Assembly (NCBI RefSeq): GCF_000156335.1
Contig: NZ_DS999213.1
Span: 1,365,352-1,429,351, forward strand
Direction of reading: 5' to 3'
DNA length: 64,000 nucleotides
Source: Roseobacter sp. GAI101
Lineage (GTDB): Bacteria > Pseudomonadota > Alphaproteobacteria > Rhodobacterales > Rhodobacteraceae
This document shows, in pieces, positions 53,701 to 63,502 of this stretch. Within the stretch, counting starts at the first letter, position 1. Each line of letters starts with the position of its first letter. The position numbers were made by a program, and so were the translations under genes. Under the pieces are notes generated by a model that was given only the letters and a program-made list of their open reading frames with translations, had not been told where the DNA came from and made no database searches.

Positions 53701-55263
53701 CTAGAAATCCGTGGGTGCCCCGCCTTCGGCTTTCCGGCGCGCCACGAAATCCGCCAGTTCTTCGCGAATGGCCACATCCATCGGGGGTTCTTCGAAGTTG
53801 GCGATGATATCCTTGAACATCATATGCGCCCGCTCCGGGGTCCAGATGGCCCCGGCGACTTCCCATCCTTCATAGTTTTTCCAGTCACTCAAAAAGGGCT
53901 GATAGAAAGCGTCGGTATAGCGGTCCTGAGTATGTTGAATTCCAAAGAAATGCCCGGCGTTGCCAACGGATTTGATCGCATCCAATGCAATTTCATCAGG
54001 TCCCGTGGCACAGATGACAGGGTTCATATAGCGCTGGATTTGCTGAAGGATTTCGCAATCCATGATGAATTTCTCGGGGCTGGCGATCAGCCCGCCCTCA
54101 AGCCAGCCCGCCGCGTGATAGACCATGTTCGTGCCCGATTGCACCGCTGCCCACAGGCTGTTCGACGTCTCCCACATGGCCTGACCGTCCGGCACATTCG
54201 CGGCACAGACGCCCGACGACCGCATCGGCAGGCCATAGAACCGGCACAACTGCCCTGTCATCTGGGTGGCGCGCATGTATTCCGGCGTGCCGAACGCTGG
54301 CGCGCCGGTCTTCATATCCACATTCGAGGTGAAGGTTCCGATGGCACAGGGCGCACCGGGGTTGATGATCTGCGCCAGAACAACTGCGCACAGCGCCTCG
54401 GCCAGCGATTGGGCCACAGCGCCGGACATGGTCACAGGGGCCATGGCACCGGCCAGCGTAAAGGGCGTCACCACCAGCCCCTGTCCACGCCGCGCAAGGC
54501 GCATCCAGCCGTCCAGCATGGGGATGTCGTGCTTGAGCGGCGAGGTCGAGTTGATGTTGGTGTACATGCGCGGGGTGGCGTCGAATTCATCATGGGTCAG
54601 ACCACCCGCGATGCGCACCATTTCCATCACGTCTTCGACACGCTCCTTGCCAAGGCTATAGGCATGCATGACCTTGTCGGTGATCGTCAGCTTGTCATAC
54701 AGTACGTCCAGATGGCGGACAGAGGCGTGGATGTCGACGGGTTCCACCGGATAGCCGCCCGCGAAATGGATGCAATTGAAATACTGTGTCAGTTTCAGCA
54801 AGTCCTGACACATCGCACGGGTACCGGGGACTTTGGTGCCGATCGACATGTCCCAGTAATTGGGGGGCGAAGACACATTGCCGAACACCAGATGCTTTCC
54901 GCCGATGGTGATCTGACGATCCGGATTGCGCGGGGTCAGGGTGAACTCTGACGGCGCATGAGCGATCCATTCCATGACGAAATCACGCCCCATACGGACG
55001 TTTTCCCCGTTCACGGTGCAGCCGGCCTTGCGCAGGATTTCCAGCGCTTCATGGTTCAGGAATTCGATCCCGATTTCTTCGAGAATGCGCATGGCCCCAT
55101 CATGGATCGCCTCGACGCCTTCGGGGGTTAGCGGTTCGGTGGGGCGGTCGATGTTCACCGGCGGGTTCCACGGCATCTGTTCGATCACAGATGTGCCGCG
55201 CCTGTTTTTGGCTCCGGCACGCCCGCCCGTGCGGGTTTTGCGTTTGGGATCGGGATCAGACAT
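53701..55263 (-). CDS. Trimethylamine methyltransferase (MttB)-family protein, non-pyrrolysine
   Basis: COG5598/MttB-superfamily protein of 520 residues with a TIM-barrel layout ('PLTPEGVEAIHDGAMRILEEIGIEFLNHEALEILRKAGC', 'GNVSSPPNYWD', 'GTFTSNVDMKTGAPAFGTPEYMRA', 'FIMDCEILQQIQRYM'). No in-frame amber codon occurs, so it is not the pyrrolysine enzyme but of the glycine-betaine/proline-betaine type. Members transfer a methyl from a quaternary amine to a corrinoid protein. No corrinoid protein or reductive activase is encoded nearby, so the methyl acceptor must come from elsewhere or the reaction differs. The N-terminus (about residues 1-30) is basic. AGGAGGT precedes ATG 55263. Confidence 0.9.
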   Translation of the reverse strand: MSDPDPKRKTRTGGRAGAKNRRGTSVIEQMPWNPPVNIDRPTEPLTPEGVEAIHDGAMRILEEIGIEFLNHEALEILRKAGCTVNGENVRMGRDFVMEWIAHAPSEFTLTPRNPDRQITIGGKHLVFGNVSSPPNYWDMSIGTKVPGTRAMCQDLLKLTQYFNCIHFAGGYPVEPVDIHASVRHLDVLYDKLTITDKVMHAYSLGKERVEDVMEMVRIAGGLTHDEFDATPRMYTNINSTSPLKHDIPMLDGWMRLARRGQGLVVTPFTLAGAMAPVTMSGAVAQSLAEALCAVVLAQIINPGAPCAIGTFTSNVDMKTGAPAFGTPEYMRATQMTGQLCRFYGLPMRSSGVCAANVPDGQAMWETSNSLWAAVQSGTNMVYHAAGWLEGGLIASPEKFIMDCEILQQIQRYMNPVICATGPDEIALDAIKSVGNAGHFFGIQHTQDRYTDAFYQPFLSDWKNYEGWEVAGAIWTPERAHMMFKDIIANFEEPPMDVAIREELADFVARRKAEGGAPTDF

Positions 55264-55371
55264 TGCAACCTCCTGACAAACAGTCCCAGAAGGCATGATC
55301 TGTGGTGCTGCGGCGTTCCCGTTACCGACGGCCTATGTCGTTTTTCGCGCCTGTGCGGCCCACGGCAAGGC

Positions 55372-56097
55372 CTAGTCGCCCTGCCCGTCCAGCCACTTGG
55401 GCAGATGGGTGATGTCGGGCAGCACCACATCGGCATGCGGGGCCAGATCATCGGCCGACGCCATGCCCGTCAGCACTGCAATGCGGGTCATGCCAGCGGC
55501 TTTGCCAGCAATCAGGTCATGTGTGCTATCGCCGATCATGGCGATCTGGCTGGGGTCCAGCCCGACGGATCTGGCGAATGCGGTCAACTGGCCGGGGCCG
55601 GGTTTTCCGCCATGACCGCTGTCAAACCCGGCAATGAAATCAAACAGATGCGCCACGCCAGCCTTGTTCAGATGCGCCAGTGCGGGCACTTCGGCATCAT
55701 TGGTGGCCACCCCAAGCGCCAGCCCGCGCGCACGCAAGACCTGAAGAAACGGGACCAGCGGCGTGACTTCGCTTTGCGGGGCGTTTTCGGCTTCCTCGTT
55801 AAGCACATCAATCAGCGCCGCCTGCGACATCTCGGGCACATGGGAGGCCAGCACAGCAACGACATCGCCCGGCGTACCCGCGATCACGACACTGTCCTTG
55901 GAGAACCGGCCGGCTGCCATATCAAAGCCGACTGCCGCCCCGATCACCGTGGCGCGCGCAACGTCCCCTTGGGTCAGCCGAAGAAGGCACGCATTGGCCC
56001 AAGCCTCCCAAGTTTTGGCGAAATCGAACAAGGTCCCGTCCTTGTCGAACAAAAGCCCTTTGATCGAAGAAGCGGAAGCGGTTTCAGCAATATTCAT
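55372..56097 (-). CDS. HAD-superfamily phosphatase (phosphoglycolate-phosphatase-like)
   Basis: Hydrolase of 241 residues. Motif I 'GLLFDKDGTLFDF' carries the nucleophile and acid/base Asp; motif II is in 'LALGVATNDAE'; motif III and IV are seen as 'GKPGPGQ' and 'IAMIGDSTHDLIAGKAAGM'. A helical cap (about residues 30-100) puts it in subfamily I. The ATG at 56097 overlaps the DUF3572 stop (ATGA). It might remove phosphoglycolate or another small phosphate ester; substrate not readable. Confidence 0.88.
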   Translation of the reverse strand: MNIAETASASSIKGLLFDKDGTLFDFAKTWEAWANACLLRLTQGDVARATVIGAAVGFDMAAGRFSKDSVVIAGTPGDVVAVLASHVPEMSQAALIDVLNEEAENAPQSEVTPLVPFLQVLRARGLALGVATNDAEVPALAHLNKAGVAHLFDFIAGFDSGHGGKPGPGQLTAFARSVGLDPSQIAMIGDSTHDLIAGKAAGMTRIAVLTGMASADDLAPHADVVLPDITHLPKWLDGQGD

Positions 56098-56375
56098 GTC
56101 CAATTCACCTGTTCACCGCCCGGCAAGGCCTGCCGCGCCTGCATGATCCGCTCGTATGGGACATGGATGCTGTCGCAAAACGAAATCACCCATTCGTCAT
56201 TCATCATCAGAAAGTCCAGGACCGCCCCCAAAAACGCGGGATCCGTCGCCCGACCGCGCATGTCATCCGCGCCGGCACCGGTTTCTCCCATGAATACAGG
56301 CATCAAGTCGTCATTTGCGGCCAGCCATCCCAATGCCTGGAGGGCAAAGGTCTCAGCGGCTTCTTGCTTAATCAT
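56094..56375 (-). CDS. DUF3572-family protein
   Basis: Small alphaproteobacterial protein of 93 residues, recognised by 'IKQEAAETFALQALGWLAANDDLMPVFMGETGAGADDMRGRATDPAFLGAVLDFLMMNDEWVISFCD'. Function unknown. The start at 56375 follows AGCAGGA; the upstream ATG at 56384 is too close to that site. It is divergent from a PleD-like gene, an arrangement I recall from other alphaproteobacteria, and translationally coupled to the HAD gene. Confidence 0.88.
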   Translation of the reverse strand: MIKQEAAETFALQALGWLAANDDLMPVFMGETGAGADDMRGRATDPAFLGAVLDFLMMNDEWVISFCDSIHVPYERIMQARQALPGGEQVNWT

Positions 56376-56477
56376 GAGGAGCATTCCTGCTTACTACTTT
56401 GGATGGAAACTCTTTGTTAACTAATAACGTCCTTAAGATCACTGCATCTGGTTAGTTTTACTGAGGAAGGAAAACAA

Positions 56478-57881
56478 GTGCAGGGAAAGATCCTCATCGT
56501 AGACGCCATAGCCACGAATCGTATTGTCCTCAAAATCAAACTGGCCTCTGCCTATTACGATGTTCTCCAGGCCACCTCGGTCGCCGAAGCGCTGAAGGTG
56601 GCCAGCAAGGAACAACCGAACCTTGTGATTACCGCCTTTGAACTGCCCGATGCCGATGCCGCAGCGCTATGCGCCGGACTGGCACAGCAGGAACAGACGG
56701 CGCGCATTCCCGTCCTTGCCATCGGCGAAAGCGACGATCTGGCCGCGAGAAAGATGATGCTCTCGCAAGGCGTGCAGGATGTTTTGGTGAAACCTGTGCC
56801 TGATCCCCTGCTGCTTAGCCGCGTGCGCAGTCTGATCCGGGGGCATCATTCCGATGATGAATGGCATATGCGTGACGCGGCCAGCCGCACCTTCGGGATG
56901 GCCGAAAAGCACAGTAATTTCGCGAGCCCCGGCCATATCCAGGTGGTCAGCGATGACAAAGGACAGAACCACATCTGGGCCACGCAATTGCGGCTTGCCC
57001 TGCGCGACAAGGTGAGCAATTCGACGATGCGCGACGCGCTGCAATGCCTCAAGGGGGATGTGCTGCCGGATGTGTTCGTTCTGGTCCTGACCGTCGATCG
57101 AAAGACCGCGATGGACCAGCTGCAACTCATCTCTGCGATCCGCGCAAATTCCGGCACGCGCCATAGCGGGATCCTGGTACTTCAAACCGAACCTGATGCC
57201 GATGTCGGCGCATATGCCCTGGATCTGGGGGCCGATGATCTGATGCTCAACGGTTTTGATCTTGAGGAGATGGGGCTGCGGCTGGCAAGCATTCTTAACC
57301 GCAAGCGCAAGGCCGAAAGGCTGCGCCACTGCGTCAACACGGGGCTGCGCGCGGCAATTTATGACCCCCTTACAGGGCTTTACAACCGGCGTTATGCCAT
57401 GTCTGAACTGGCGCGACTGATCGAAAACGCCGGGAAATCGGACACGCATTTTGCTGTCATGTTGGCAGATATGGATCACTTCAAACGGATCAACGATGCC
57501 TTCGGACATGCTGCGGGCGATTCCGTGCTTGTCGAAACCGCGCGTCGGTTGCGATCGCAGTTGCGCCCCATCGACATGGTCGCCCGAATCGGAGGGGAGG
57601 AGTTCTTGCTTGTCGTGCCCGGCACCACCGCCCTTGACGCGACGCAGGTGGCCGAACGCCTGTGCAGGACCTTTCGCGACGCACCTTTCATCATCCCGTC
57701 CAGCAACACCGCAGTGACCATCACCATCAGCATCGGCGTTTGCATGTCAGACAGCCTGACCTTGACGCTGCCAGCCCAAGACGACAAGGCTGCGCGGCTG
57801 ATAGATCAGGCAGATCAGGCCCTTTATGCCGCGAAAAGCCGGGGCCGGAATTGTGTGCGTCTGGTGCGTCCGGCTGCTTGA
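56478..57881 (+). CDS. PleD-like diguanylate cyclase with degenerate receiver domains
   Basis: Protein of 467 residues: two receiver-like domains (about 1-125 and 150-280) and a GGDEF domain (about 300-465). The catalytic half is complete: 'DPLTGLYNRRYAM', 'ARIGGEEFLLVVPG', inhibitory RxxD (RPID) five residues upstream. The first receiver has lost its phospho-site: position 53, Asp in Caulobacter PleD, is Ala (LVITAFELPD), and the acidic pair is D9-A10. The Lys of 'VLVKPVPD' is kept. The second receiver also lacks an obvious Asp. Activity is therefore probably not switched by phosphorylation. GTG start after GGAAGGAAAACAA. Confidence 0.9.
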   Translation: MQGKILIVDAIATNRIVLKIKLASAYYDVLQATSVAEALKVASKEQPNLVITAFELPDADAAALCAGLAQQEQTARIPVLAIGESDDLAARKMMLSQGVQDVLVKPVPDPLLLSRVRSLIRGHHSDDEWHMRDAASRTFGMAEKHSNFASPGHIQVVSDDKGQNHIWATQLRLALRDKVSNSTMRDALQCLKGDVLPDVFVLVLTVDRKTAMDQLQLISAIRANSGTRHSGILVLQTEPDADVGAYALDLGADDLMLNGFDLEEMGLRLASILNRKRKAERLRHCVNTGLRAAIYDPLTGLYNRRYAMSELARLIENAGKSDTHFAVMLADMDHFKRINDAFGHAAGDSVLVETARRLRSQLRPIDMVARIGGEEFLLVVPGTTALDATQVAERLCRTFRDAPFIIPSSNTAVTITISIGVCMSDSLTLTLPAQDDKAARLIDQADQALYAAKSRGRNCVRLVRPAA

Positions 57882-57896
57882 AACCGCAGGCGGTTT
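57881..57896 (+). terminator. Short hairpin after the PleD-like gene
   Basis: AAACCG-CAGG-CGGTTT, a six-base stem with tetraloop starting at the last base of the stop codon, followed by TGAC. Weak, with no T run beyond the stem. Confidence 0.4.
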
Positions 57897-57994
57897 TGAC
57901 ATCTCGGCACATGATTAAAAAAGCTTTGCCTTTGCAGGGGCGTTCTGGCTTATTTCACCTTAAAGTTGTCAAACCCCAATCAGGATAAACCCGA

Positions 57995-58921
57995 ATGAAT
58001 GCAGACAGACCCCTGATTGGCATCGCCCTGATGCTTGGATTTTGCATCGTGGCACCGATCGGGGACGCCGTCGCAAAACTGCTTGGCGCATCCGTCCCCC
58101 TGGCCGAGGTCGTTTTTATCCGGTTTGCGGTACAACTGATCGTGTTGCTGCCGTTGGTCTGGGCCACCCACAGACCGTGGCGGATGGACCGGACAACGCT
58201 CTTGCTGACATTCCTGCGCACTGTTCTGCACATCATCGGCATCGCCGCGATGTTCACCGCCCTAACCCACCTGCCTCTTGCCGACGCCATCGCGATTGTC
58301 TTTGTCATGCCGTTCTTCATGCTGGTTCTCGGAAAATACTTTCTGTCAGAAGAAGTTGGCAGCAGGCGTCTTCTGGCGTGTCTGGTCGGTTTCGCGGGCA
58401 CATTGCTGGTCATTCAACCAAGCTTTACCCAAGTCGGCTGGCCCGCGCTTTTGCCCGTTTTCGTCGCTGCGAACCTTTCGGTCTTTATGCTGGTCACCCG
58501 CAAGATCGCCAAGCAAACCGATCCGATCAGCCTGCAAGCGATCAGTGGGATAATGGCGGTGGTGCTGATGGTGCCGTTGCTCTGGTTTGGACCCCGCACA
58601 GGCATCGCAGCACTCGAAGTGACCGCCCCTGACAGCATACAGTGGTTGTTGTTGCTGTCGATCGGCCTGCTGGGCACGGTCGCGCATCTGCTGATGACCT
58701 GGTCGTTGCGCTATGCGCCCTCTGCGACGTTGGCCCCGATGCAATATCTCGAGATTCCATTTGCCACAGTCCTGGGATTGCTGATCTTCGGCGATCTTCC
58801 CAACGCCCTCGCCAGCGTGGGCATCGGCATCACCATCGCCGCAGGTCTGTTCGTCATTCTGCGCGAAGGGGCCATCCAGCGGCGTCAGGGTGCAACAGCG
58901 ATTGTACAACCGGCAGAATAA
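57995..58921 (+). CDS. EamA/DMT-family transporter
   Basis: Inner-membrane exporter-like protein of 308 residues with ten predicted membrane segments in two EamA repeats (about 10-140 and 155-290). Typical segments are 'LADAIAIVFVMPFFMLVLGKYFL' and 'SATLAPMQYLEIPFATVLGLLIFGDLP'. Relatives export amino acids or metabolites; substrate unknown. AGGA precedes the start. The last 68 bases overlap the end of the convergent thiamine pyrophosphokinase gene. Confidence 0.9.
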   Translation: MNADRPLIGIALMLGFCIVAPIGDAVAKLLGASVPLAEVVFIRFAVQLIVLLPLVWATHRPWRMDRTTLLLTFLRTVLHIIGIAAMFTALTHLPLADAIAIVFVMPFFMLVLGKYFLSEEVGSRRLLACLVGFAGTLLVIQPSFTQVGWPALLPVFVAANLSVFMLVTRKIAKQTDPISLQAISGIMAVVLMVPLLWFGPRTGIAALEVTAPDSIQWLLLLSIGLLGTVAHLLMTWSLRYAPSATLAPMQYLEIPFATVLGLLIFGDLPNALASVGIGITIAAGLFVILREGAIQRRQGATAIVQPAE

Positions 58922-59561
58922 GCCGTCTGGGCAGGATCAGCAGGGCATTCGGGCTTTCCATGTTCAGCGTCGCAGGCCCCGTTGCCAGATTTGATGTGCC
59001 GATGCGCCCGGTCGGGTCCAGTCGCAGCCCGTCAATCGGCCACTCCAGCCCGGTACTGACGCCCTGCACCGGGGCCATGGGATAGATCGAAACGACTTCG
59101 CCTGCCTGTGTCGCGATGCTCATTCTCGGGGGGGCGACCAGCACGATCTGCTCTGCTCCCAACAGCACGCAAGGCCTGTGGGCAAACCGGACCAAAGTGC
59201 TGAATGCCGCAAGCTGATGGTCTATGCGCCCCCCCAAAAAGCCGACGCCGATAACCAATGGTGCATCAACCAAGGTTAATGCCTTGTCAAAATCAGTGGT
59301 TTCTTGTTCACTGATCTTGAATTGCCGGTCTGGGGGGATCTGCAACAGGCTTGCTGCCGTCACTGAATCGAAATCACCGATCAACGCTTCGATCGGTATT
59401 TTGGCCCTCAGGGCCAGTGCGGCACCGCCGTCTGCAGCGACGCAGATCGGCGCGATCTTTAAGGCCTCCGAAAGGTCTTCGATGCTAGCCTGCCCGCCAC
59501 CGACCAGGGTCACTGGCCCGGAATTGAGAACAATGCTGCTACTTACCGATGTTTTTCGCAT
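58854..59561 (-). CDS. thiN: Thiamine pyrophosphokinase
   Basis: Transfers pyrophosphate from ATP to thiamine. The 235 residues include the catalytic-site segments 'ICVAADGGAALAL', 'IEALIGDFDSV', 'ISEQETTDFDKAL' and 'VGFLGGRIDHQLAAFSTL', followed by the B1-binding C-domain. Its 3' end overlaps the DMT gene tail by 68 bases on the opposite strand. The symbol thiN is used as for bacterial enzymes of this type. Confidence 0.93.
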   Translation of the reverse strand: MRKTSVSSSIVLNSGPVTLVGGGQASIEDLSEALKIAPICVAADGGAALALRAKIPIEALIGDFDSVTAASLLQIPPDRQFKISEQETTDFDKALTLVDAPLVIGVGFLGGRIDHQLAAFSTLVRFAHRPCVLLGAEQIVLVAPPRMSIATQAGEVVSIYPMAPVQGVSTGLEWPIDGLRLDPTGRIGTSNLATGPATLNMESPNALLILPRRLILPVVQSLLHPDAAGWPLRAE

Positions 59562-59683
59562 TTTTGGAAACCAGACACAAAGTTGACATTAAATTATACG
59601 TTGCGCGGCACAGATTCGAGCCGCTTTAGACTTGAAGGCCATGGTAAACAGTAAGCTGCAAAAAGGCAGAGGACGACCATCCG

Positions 59684-61800
59684 ATGATGAATAATAATAA
59701 AATTCTGACGGTCTCATACGGCACGTTCTCGTGTACGTTGGAAGGCTTTGAGGATTCATTCGGCACCATGAAGGCGATTGCCGAGTATTTTCGGGATCTC
59801 GCATCCGAAGACCGCTTTTTCGGGGCCGAGCCTGCCCAGCCGGACGCCGAAATGCTGGCTCATATCGCACAACGCGAAATTTCCCGCCGAGTGGAGGCCC
59901 GCGAACAGAACGGCAAGATCGTTCTGAGCGCGCTCAAGGAAGACGCCGCGCCGCCCGCTCCCGCACCTGTCGTCACGTCCGTGACATCGGCCGGGGTTTC
60001 GGTCGTCTCGACATCCTTTGCACCGCGTCGCCCCAACGAGATATCGCAATATTACGACGCCTATCGCATGAACGCCCTCAAAGCGCACGAACCCGAGGCG
60101 CGAGAACCCGAACAAAAGGCGCAAGCGCCAAAGCCGGTTCAGCCGGATGCCGTCGCACCTGAAGAAGCCGCACCGCAAAGCACCACAGCCCCAATCGAAG
60201 ATGTTGCGGATGCCCACATGGCAGCCCCCATCGATCTTGAGCCTCCGTCGGATGGAAGCGCCCGGGCCGACAGCGACCTCATTCCGGGCCAGCCCGACGA
60301 CGAAGCGCTAGCGTTCTTCGCCGAAAGCTCAACCGCCACACCCGCGGTCGAGGACATCGTGGATGAAGAAAATGTGCCCGATGTCGCTGTCGAACCGAAG
60401 CGGGACAGTATTGCAGCCAAGCTGCAGCGCATACGGTCTGTTGTGTCCCGTCAAGACGCCGAAACCGCCACACCCGACTATACCGAAGACGAGCACGCCG
60501 AGGAAGAAGCCCCTTCGGCAGAGGCTGGTGAAGCGTCCCCGTCGATCGACAAGACAAATTTCGTCGCTGATGCCGTGCACGATATCGAAGACGCGCTTGA
60601 ACAGGACGATGCCTCCATCAAGAACGTCAGCGATGAAAACGGAGACGATGACATCGAAGCGCTGCTGGGTCGCCTTGACTCAGCGGCAGAAGAAGACGAA
60701 GCGCCCGAAGACAGCATTGCCGCAATGGATGACGGCACTGTAGAAGACGACCAGCCAGCAGAAAACATGTTTGAAGACAAGGCTGTAGAACCATCGACAG
60801 CGGCACCACGTGGTCGGGTGATCAAGTCAAACGCAGCGACCTGGACCTGGCGATCGCAAAAGGCGACCTGGAAGAATATGCCGCCGATGATGTGTCGAAA
60901 CAGGCACCTTCCGGCGCGCCGGACGATTCGGAAAACGCAGCGGTTGCGCAAGCTGAAGCCGAGGGCACATCGCAAAAGTCTGCGCCTGAAGACCGGTCCG
61001 AATCTTCGCTTTCGGATGAGGAAGAAGATGAACTGGCCCGCGAGTTGGCCGAGGTTGAAGCGGCGTTGCTGGGGGGGGGCGAAGAAAAGACTTCCTTTGC
61101 ATCCGCTCCTTTGCGTCGCAAGCTCCCGACACTTGAGGCTGATCAGGGCTCGGACATGAACCGGCTGCTGGCCGAGACTGACCATCAGATGGATGATCTG
61201 GAAAGTTCGACCCGTCGCAGTGCGATCAGCCATCTTCGCGCAGCCGTGGCCGCCAGGAAAGCAGATTTTGCCTTTGGCACCCTGGACAATAAAGACGAAG
61301 ACAATGTGTATCGCAATGACCTGGCCGAGGTGGTCAAACCCCGTCGCCCCGTCAGCGGCCCTGTACGTCGCGAACGCCCCGCTGAGGGGGCTCCTGCCCC
61401 GTTGAAACTGGTACCTGCGCAGCGCATTGATGCCGACGCACCTGCACGGACCGCTCCGGTTCGTCCGCGCCGGGTTGCGACGGCGGCGGTCCCGGTCGCT
61501 GTTGCGCCCGTGGATGGTGGCTTTGCCAATTTTGCAGCTGAAATGGGTGCTGTGAAACTGCCCGAACTTCTTGAAGCAGCAGCCGCCTACATGTCCTTCG
61601 TCGAAGGTCTGGACCAATTTTCACGCCCTCAACTGATGAACACGGTCCGGCAAGTTGAAAAAGAAGAATTCAGCCGTGAAGACGGATTGCGGTCTTTTGG
61701 TCAGCTTCTGCGGACCGGAAAAATCCACAAGCTTGACGGGGGACGTTTCAGGGCCTCCAAAGATATCGGCTATCAGCCTGATAACCGCGCGGCGGGTTAA
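59684..61800 (+). pseudogene. Conserved Rhodobacterales acidic protein, interrupted by one frameshift
   Basis: A protein of about 705 residues when repaired. The N-terminal block ('[44 protein letters not shown]', with [18 protein letters not shown]) and a C-terminal helical block (about the last 90 residues, 'LPELLEAAAAYMSFVEGLDQFSRPQL' onward) flank a long acidic, low-complexity middle. After ATC-AAG at 60821-60826 the frame is off by one. Adding one base gives [20 protein letters not shown] and an acidic continuation in the frame that runs to the stop at 61800. Left unrepaired, the first frame turns highly basic and stops at 61159. A G9 tract (61071-61079) lies in the middle. Either a one-base deletion or a sequencing error. 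I recall similar uncharacterised proteins in this family; function unknown. Confidence 0.75.
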
Positions 61801-61804
61801 ATAC

Positions 61805-61838
61805 AAAAAAGGCCCCTGTTTCAGGGGCCTTTTTTTTT
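61805..61838. terminator. Bidirectional rho-independent terminator
   Basis: A-run, GGCCCCTG (61811-61818), TTT loop, CAGGGGCC (61822-61829), then nine T. It serves the plus-strand gene ending at 61800 and, by its A-run, the minus-strand DUF2842 gene ending at 61843. Confidence 0.92.
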
Positions 61839-61842
61839 GCGC

Positions 61843-62064
61843 TCAGTTCTGATCGTCAGGGTCTGCTTGACCGATGCCCTTAAACAGAAACTTGAAAGGG
61901 ATTGCCCAGATAATTCCCAAACCGATGTAAATTGCCAACTCGACCAGCACAGAAGGTCTGTCGAACATCGCAATCAATGCCACCGCGGCCACGATATAAA
62001 CCGGAAGCCCTACCAGCAGCAGAACCAGTGACCACCTGCGTCGCGCCTTGTAACTAAGTGCCAT
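61843..62064 (-). CDS. DUF2842-family membrane protein
   Basis: Small protein of 73 residues with two membrane segments (WSLVLLLVGLPVYIVAAVAL and 'LVELAIYIGLGIIWAIPFKFLF'), matching the alphaproteobacterial DUF2842 pattern 'YKARRRWSLVLLLVGLP... WAIPFKFLFKGIG'. Function unknown. GGGAG precedes the start. It follows purA by 64 bases on the same strand and may be cotranscribed. Confidence 0.88.
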   Translation of the reverse strand: MALSYKARRRWSLVLLLVGLPVYIVAAVALIAMFDRPSVLVELAIYIGLGIIWAIPFKFLFKGIGQADPDDQN

Positions 62065-62128
62065 TTGATCGGCTCCCTTGTTCTCTGTTCACTCCGGATC
62101 AGATGACCCCGACCCTAAATATGTCAAA

Positions 62129-63421
62129 TCAGTCCGCAAACGGATCCGTGACCAAAATCGTATCTTCGCGCTCTGGTGAGGTCGACAGCAACGCAACCGG
62201 GCAGCCGATCAGCTCTTCAACCCGACGCACGTATTTGATCGCGTTCGCCGGCAAATCGGCCCAACTGCGCGCTCCTTCGGTCGATTCGCTCCAGCCCAGC
62301 ATTTCCTCGTAAACCGGCGTGCACCGCGCCTGTTGATCCGCAGCCGTCGGCAAATACTCCAGCGGTTGCCCGTCCAGCTCGTAGCCGACACAGATCTTGA
62401 GCGTCTCGAACCCGTCAAGCACGTCCAGCTTTGTAAAGGCTATTCCGTTCACGCCAGAGGTGGCACAGGTCTGCCGTACAAGCACCGCATCGAACCAGCC
62501 GCAGCGCCGTTTGCGGCCCGTGACCGTCCCGAATTCGTGTCCCCGTACCCCAAGACGTTCACCGTCCGCGTCATTCAATTCGGCAGGGAAAGGCCCCTCG
62601 CCGACACGGGTTGTATAGGCTTTGACGATCCCCAGAACAAAATCGATCGACCCCGGCCCGATGCCCGTCCCCGTTGCCGCTTGTCCCGCAATCACGTTAG
62701 AGGACGTGACATAAGGATAGGTGCCGAAATCGATGTCCAAAAGCGCCCCTTGCGCGCCCTCGAACAGGATCCGCTTGCCAGCTTTGCGCTTCTCGTTCAG
62801 CACCTTCCAGACAGGTGCAGCATACTCCAGCACGCTTGGTGCGATCTCGCGCAGTGCCGCCAGCAAAGCGTCCCGGTCCACCGGTTCAAGACCAAGACCG
62901 CGCCGCAGCGCATCATGATGGACCAAAGCACGGTCGACGCGGAGTTCCAAAGTTGCGTCATCCGCCAAATCCGCAACCCGCACGGAACGACGGCCGACCT
63001 TGTCCTCGTAGGCTGGCCCGATGCCGCGCCCGGTCGTCCCGATCTTGGCGACACTCGCCTGCTCTTCACGAGCGCGGTCCAATTCTCCGTGGATGGGCAG
63101 AATAAGAGGTGTGTTTTCCGCAATCATCAGCGTCTCGGGCGTGATCGTGACCCCTTGGCTGCGCAACTGGGCTATTTCCTTCACCAGGTGCCACGGATCC
63201 AGCACCACACCATTGCCGATCACCGACAATTTGCCACCGCGTACAATTCCCGAAGGCAACAGGCTCAGCTTGAAGACAGTTCCGTCGATGACAAGCGTGT
63301 GGCCCGCATTGTGCCCCCCTTGAAAGCGCGCGATGACATCGGCGCGCTCGCTGAGCCAGTCCACAATCTTGCCTTTTCCTTCGTCGCCCCACTGAGCGCC
63401 TACGACAACAACATTGGCCAT
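62129..63421 (-). CDS. purA: Adenylosuccinate synthetase
   Basis: Forms adenylosuccinate from IMP, aspartate and GTP, the first committed step to AMP. It has 430 residues, the normal length, with the family's opening '[22 protein letters not shown]' (GTP P-loop and catalytic Asp), '[11 protein letters not shown]' (catalytic His), '[17 protein letters not shown]' and '[13 protein letters not shown]'. AAAGGA precedes the start. The upstream gap holds the large inverted repeat at 63503-63600. Confidence 0.97.
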   Translation of the reverse strand: MANVVVVGAQWGDEGKGKIVDWLSERADVIARFQGGHNAGHTLVIDGTVFKLSLLPSGIVRGGKLSVIGNGVVLDPWHLVKEIAQLRSQGVTITPETLMIAENTPLILPIHGELDRAREEQASVAKIGTTGRGIGPAYEDKVGRRSVRVADLADDATLELRVDRALVHHDALRRGLGLEPVDRDALLAALREIAPSVLEYAAPVWKVLNEKRKAGKRILFEGAQGALLDIDFGTYPYVTSSNVIAGQAATGTGIGPGSIDFVLGIVKAYTTRVGEGPFPAELNDADGERLGVRGHEFGTVTGRKRRCGWFDAVLVRQTCATSGVNGIAFTKLDVLDGFETLKICVGYELDGQPLEYLPTAADQQARCTPVYEEMLGWSESTEGARSWADLPANAIKYVRRVEELIGCPVALLSTSPEREDTILVTDPFAD

Positions 63422-63502
63422 GATGATATTCCTTTAACGGTGCAAACCCGCGTCGGTATAGCCGCGTCGGGCCGGAACCGAAACTGGAAAATAGAGCCAT
63501 TG

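Noticed and set aside
53701..55263. Possible pyrrolysine (amber) codon in the MttB-family gene
   Set aside because: The frame is open from start to stop without an internal TAG, so it is the non-pyrrolysine form.
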